DNA of 40,081 nt from assembly GCA_019634415.1 (NCBI GenBank), contig JAHQVJ010000020.1:1-40081 (forward strand), in the 5' to 3' direction. The notes below the pieces were generated by a model. That model was given only the letters and a program-made list of their open reading frames with translations. It had not been told where the DNA came from and did not search any database. How positions within the stretch are numbered: the stretch's first letter is position 1; the number at the start of each line of letters is the position of its first letter. This DNA is from Myxococcales bacterium. GTDB taxonomy: Bacteria; Myxococcota_A; UBA796; GCA-2862545. Below, in pieces: positions 39,643 to 40,081 of the stretch. The position numbers were made by a program, and so were the translations under genes.

Positions 39643-40081
39643 ACACCGGATCGCGTTGGTGCTGGGTGCGGTCGCCCTACTGGCCATGGCAGCCGCCTCT
39701 CTGTCCATGCGCAGCGGAGACGACCCGGGGCCCCCAAACGTGCTCGTGATCCTGTGGGACACGGCGAGGGCAGATGCCATGTCGCTGTACGGCGCGAAGC
39801 GCGACACCACCCCGCGCATGAAGGCCTGGGCCGAGGAGCACGGCGTGATCTACGAGCGCGCCATCAGCCCCGCCATGTGGACCGTGCCGTCCCACGCGAG
39901 CCTCTTCACGGGGCTGGCCCCCAGCACCCACGGCGCGGGCTTCGATCACCGCTGGCTCGACAACGACAACGTCACACTCGCCGAGCACCTCGGCGCCAAC
40001 GGCTACCAGACCTACGCCTTCTCCGCGAACCCCAACCTGTCGCCCAAGCGGGTGAACCTGCTGCAAGGCTTCGAGCAGATC
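39635..40081 (+). CDS. Second sulfatase-fold hydrolase, Thr-type (5' part, runs off the window)
   Basis: 149 codons to the window end, from ATG 39635, which overlaps the previous stop in another frame. Membrane anchor (IALVLGAVALLAMAAASLSM), then NVLVILWDTARADAMSLYG, MWTVPSHASLFTGLAPSTHG and FDHRWLDNDNVTLAEHLGAN. It parallels the preceding gene residue for residue in layout, so this is a tandem duplication. The nucleophile position is again Thr (TVPSHA). The C-terminal metal motif lies outside the window. Confidence 0.85.
   Translation, partial: MSRHRIALVLGAVALLAMAAASLSMRSGDDPGPPNVLVILWDTARADAMSLYGAKRDTTPRMKAWAEEHGVIYERAISPAMWTVPSHASLFTGLAPSTHGAGFDHRWLDNDNVTLAEHLGANGYQTYAFSANPNLSPKRVNLLQGFEQI

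Noticed and set aside
1..40081. tRNA, rRNA, CRISPR array, insertion sequence or phage genes
   Set aside because: No cloverleaf, regularly spaced repeat, transposase, integrase or phage structural gene was recognised.

Overview
The window is GC-rich, gene-dense DNA, almost all on the + strand, and looks like a flagellated, salt-exposed member of the Myxococcota (Deltaproteobacteria). The evidence is two proteins ending in a MYXO-CTERM-like tail (GC-x-C, then a membrane helix and Arg cluster), many lipoproteins and beta-helix surface proteins of myxobacterial type, heavy use of GTG/TTG starts, and an operon that makes glycine betaine by direct methylation of glycine, a trait of halophilic or marine bacteria. 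Genus cannot be told from the sequence.

Layout. 1-1204: the 5' part of a leftward secreted protein and a divergent membrane protein. 1290-3745: a DUF6165 protein and a three-part methyltransferase-TPR-glycosyltransferase behind a sigma-28-like promoter, probably a surface or flagellin glycosylation unit. 3788-7697: a small membrane protein, a MYXO-CTERM-like beta-helix protein, a stand-alone GyrB-type ATPase fragment, a 101-bp palindrome and a Nudix protein. 7824-22464: a late flagellar cluster in the order flhA, fliA, flgF, flgG, flgA, flgH, unknown, flgI, flgJ (M23 type), flgM, flgN, flgK, flgL, fliC, fliD, fliS and a small unknown. 22511-26130: four overlapping genes (MYXO-CTERM-like protein, PilZ-like protein, beta-barrel, TPR protein) behind another sigma-28-like promoter. 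26136-29455: a leftward membrane protein, a duplicated lipoprotein and a TfoX-like protein. 29716-33031: betaine operon (two methyltransferases and a BCCT transporter). 33132-40081: secreted, lipoprotein and metallohydrolase genes, ending in tandem sulfatase-fold enzymes, the second cut by the window edge.

How the genes work together. Five exact copies of T(A/C)AA-N15-(A/G)CCGAT were found, upstream of DUF6165, flhA, fliA, flgM and the MYXO-CTERM-like gene, with looser relatives upstream of flgI and fliC. They define a probable FliA regulon in this window. It covers export (FlhA), the sigma factor itself, its anti-sigma factor FlgM, hook-filament junction proteins, flagellin, cap and chaperone. 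It also takes in two modules not normally counted as flagellar: the methyltransferase-TPR-glycosyltransferase pair and the four-gene envelope operon. Those two are the best candidates for undescribed biology here. The betaine operon has its own good sigma-70 promoter, a two-turn direct repeat upstream and a structured leader, which suggests osmotic control.
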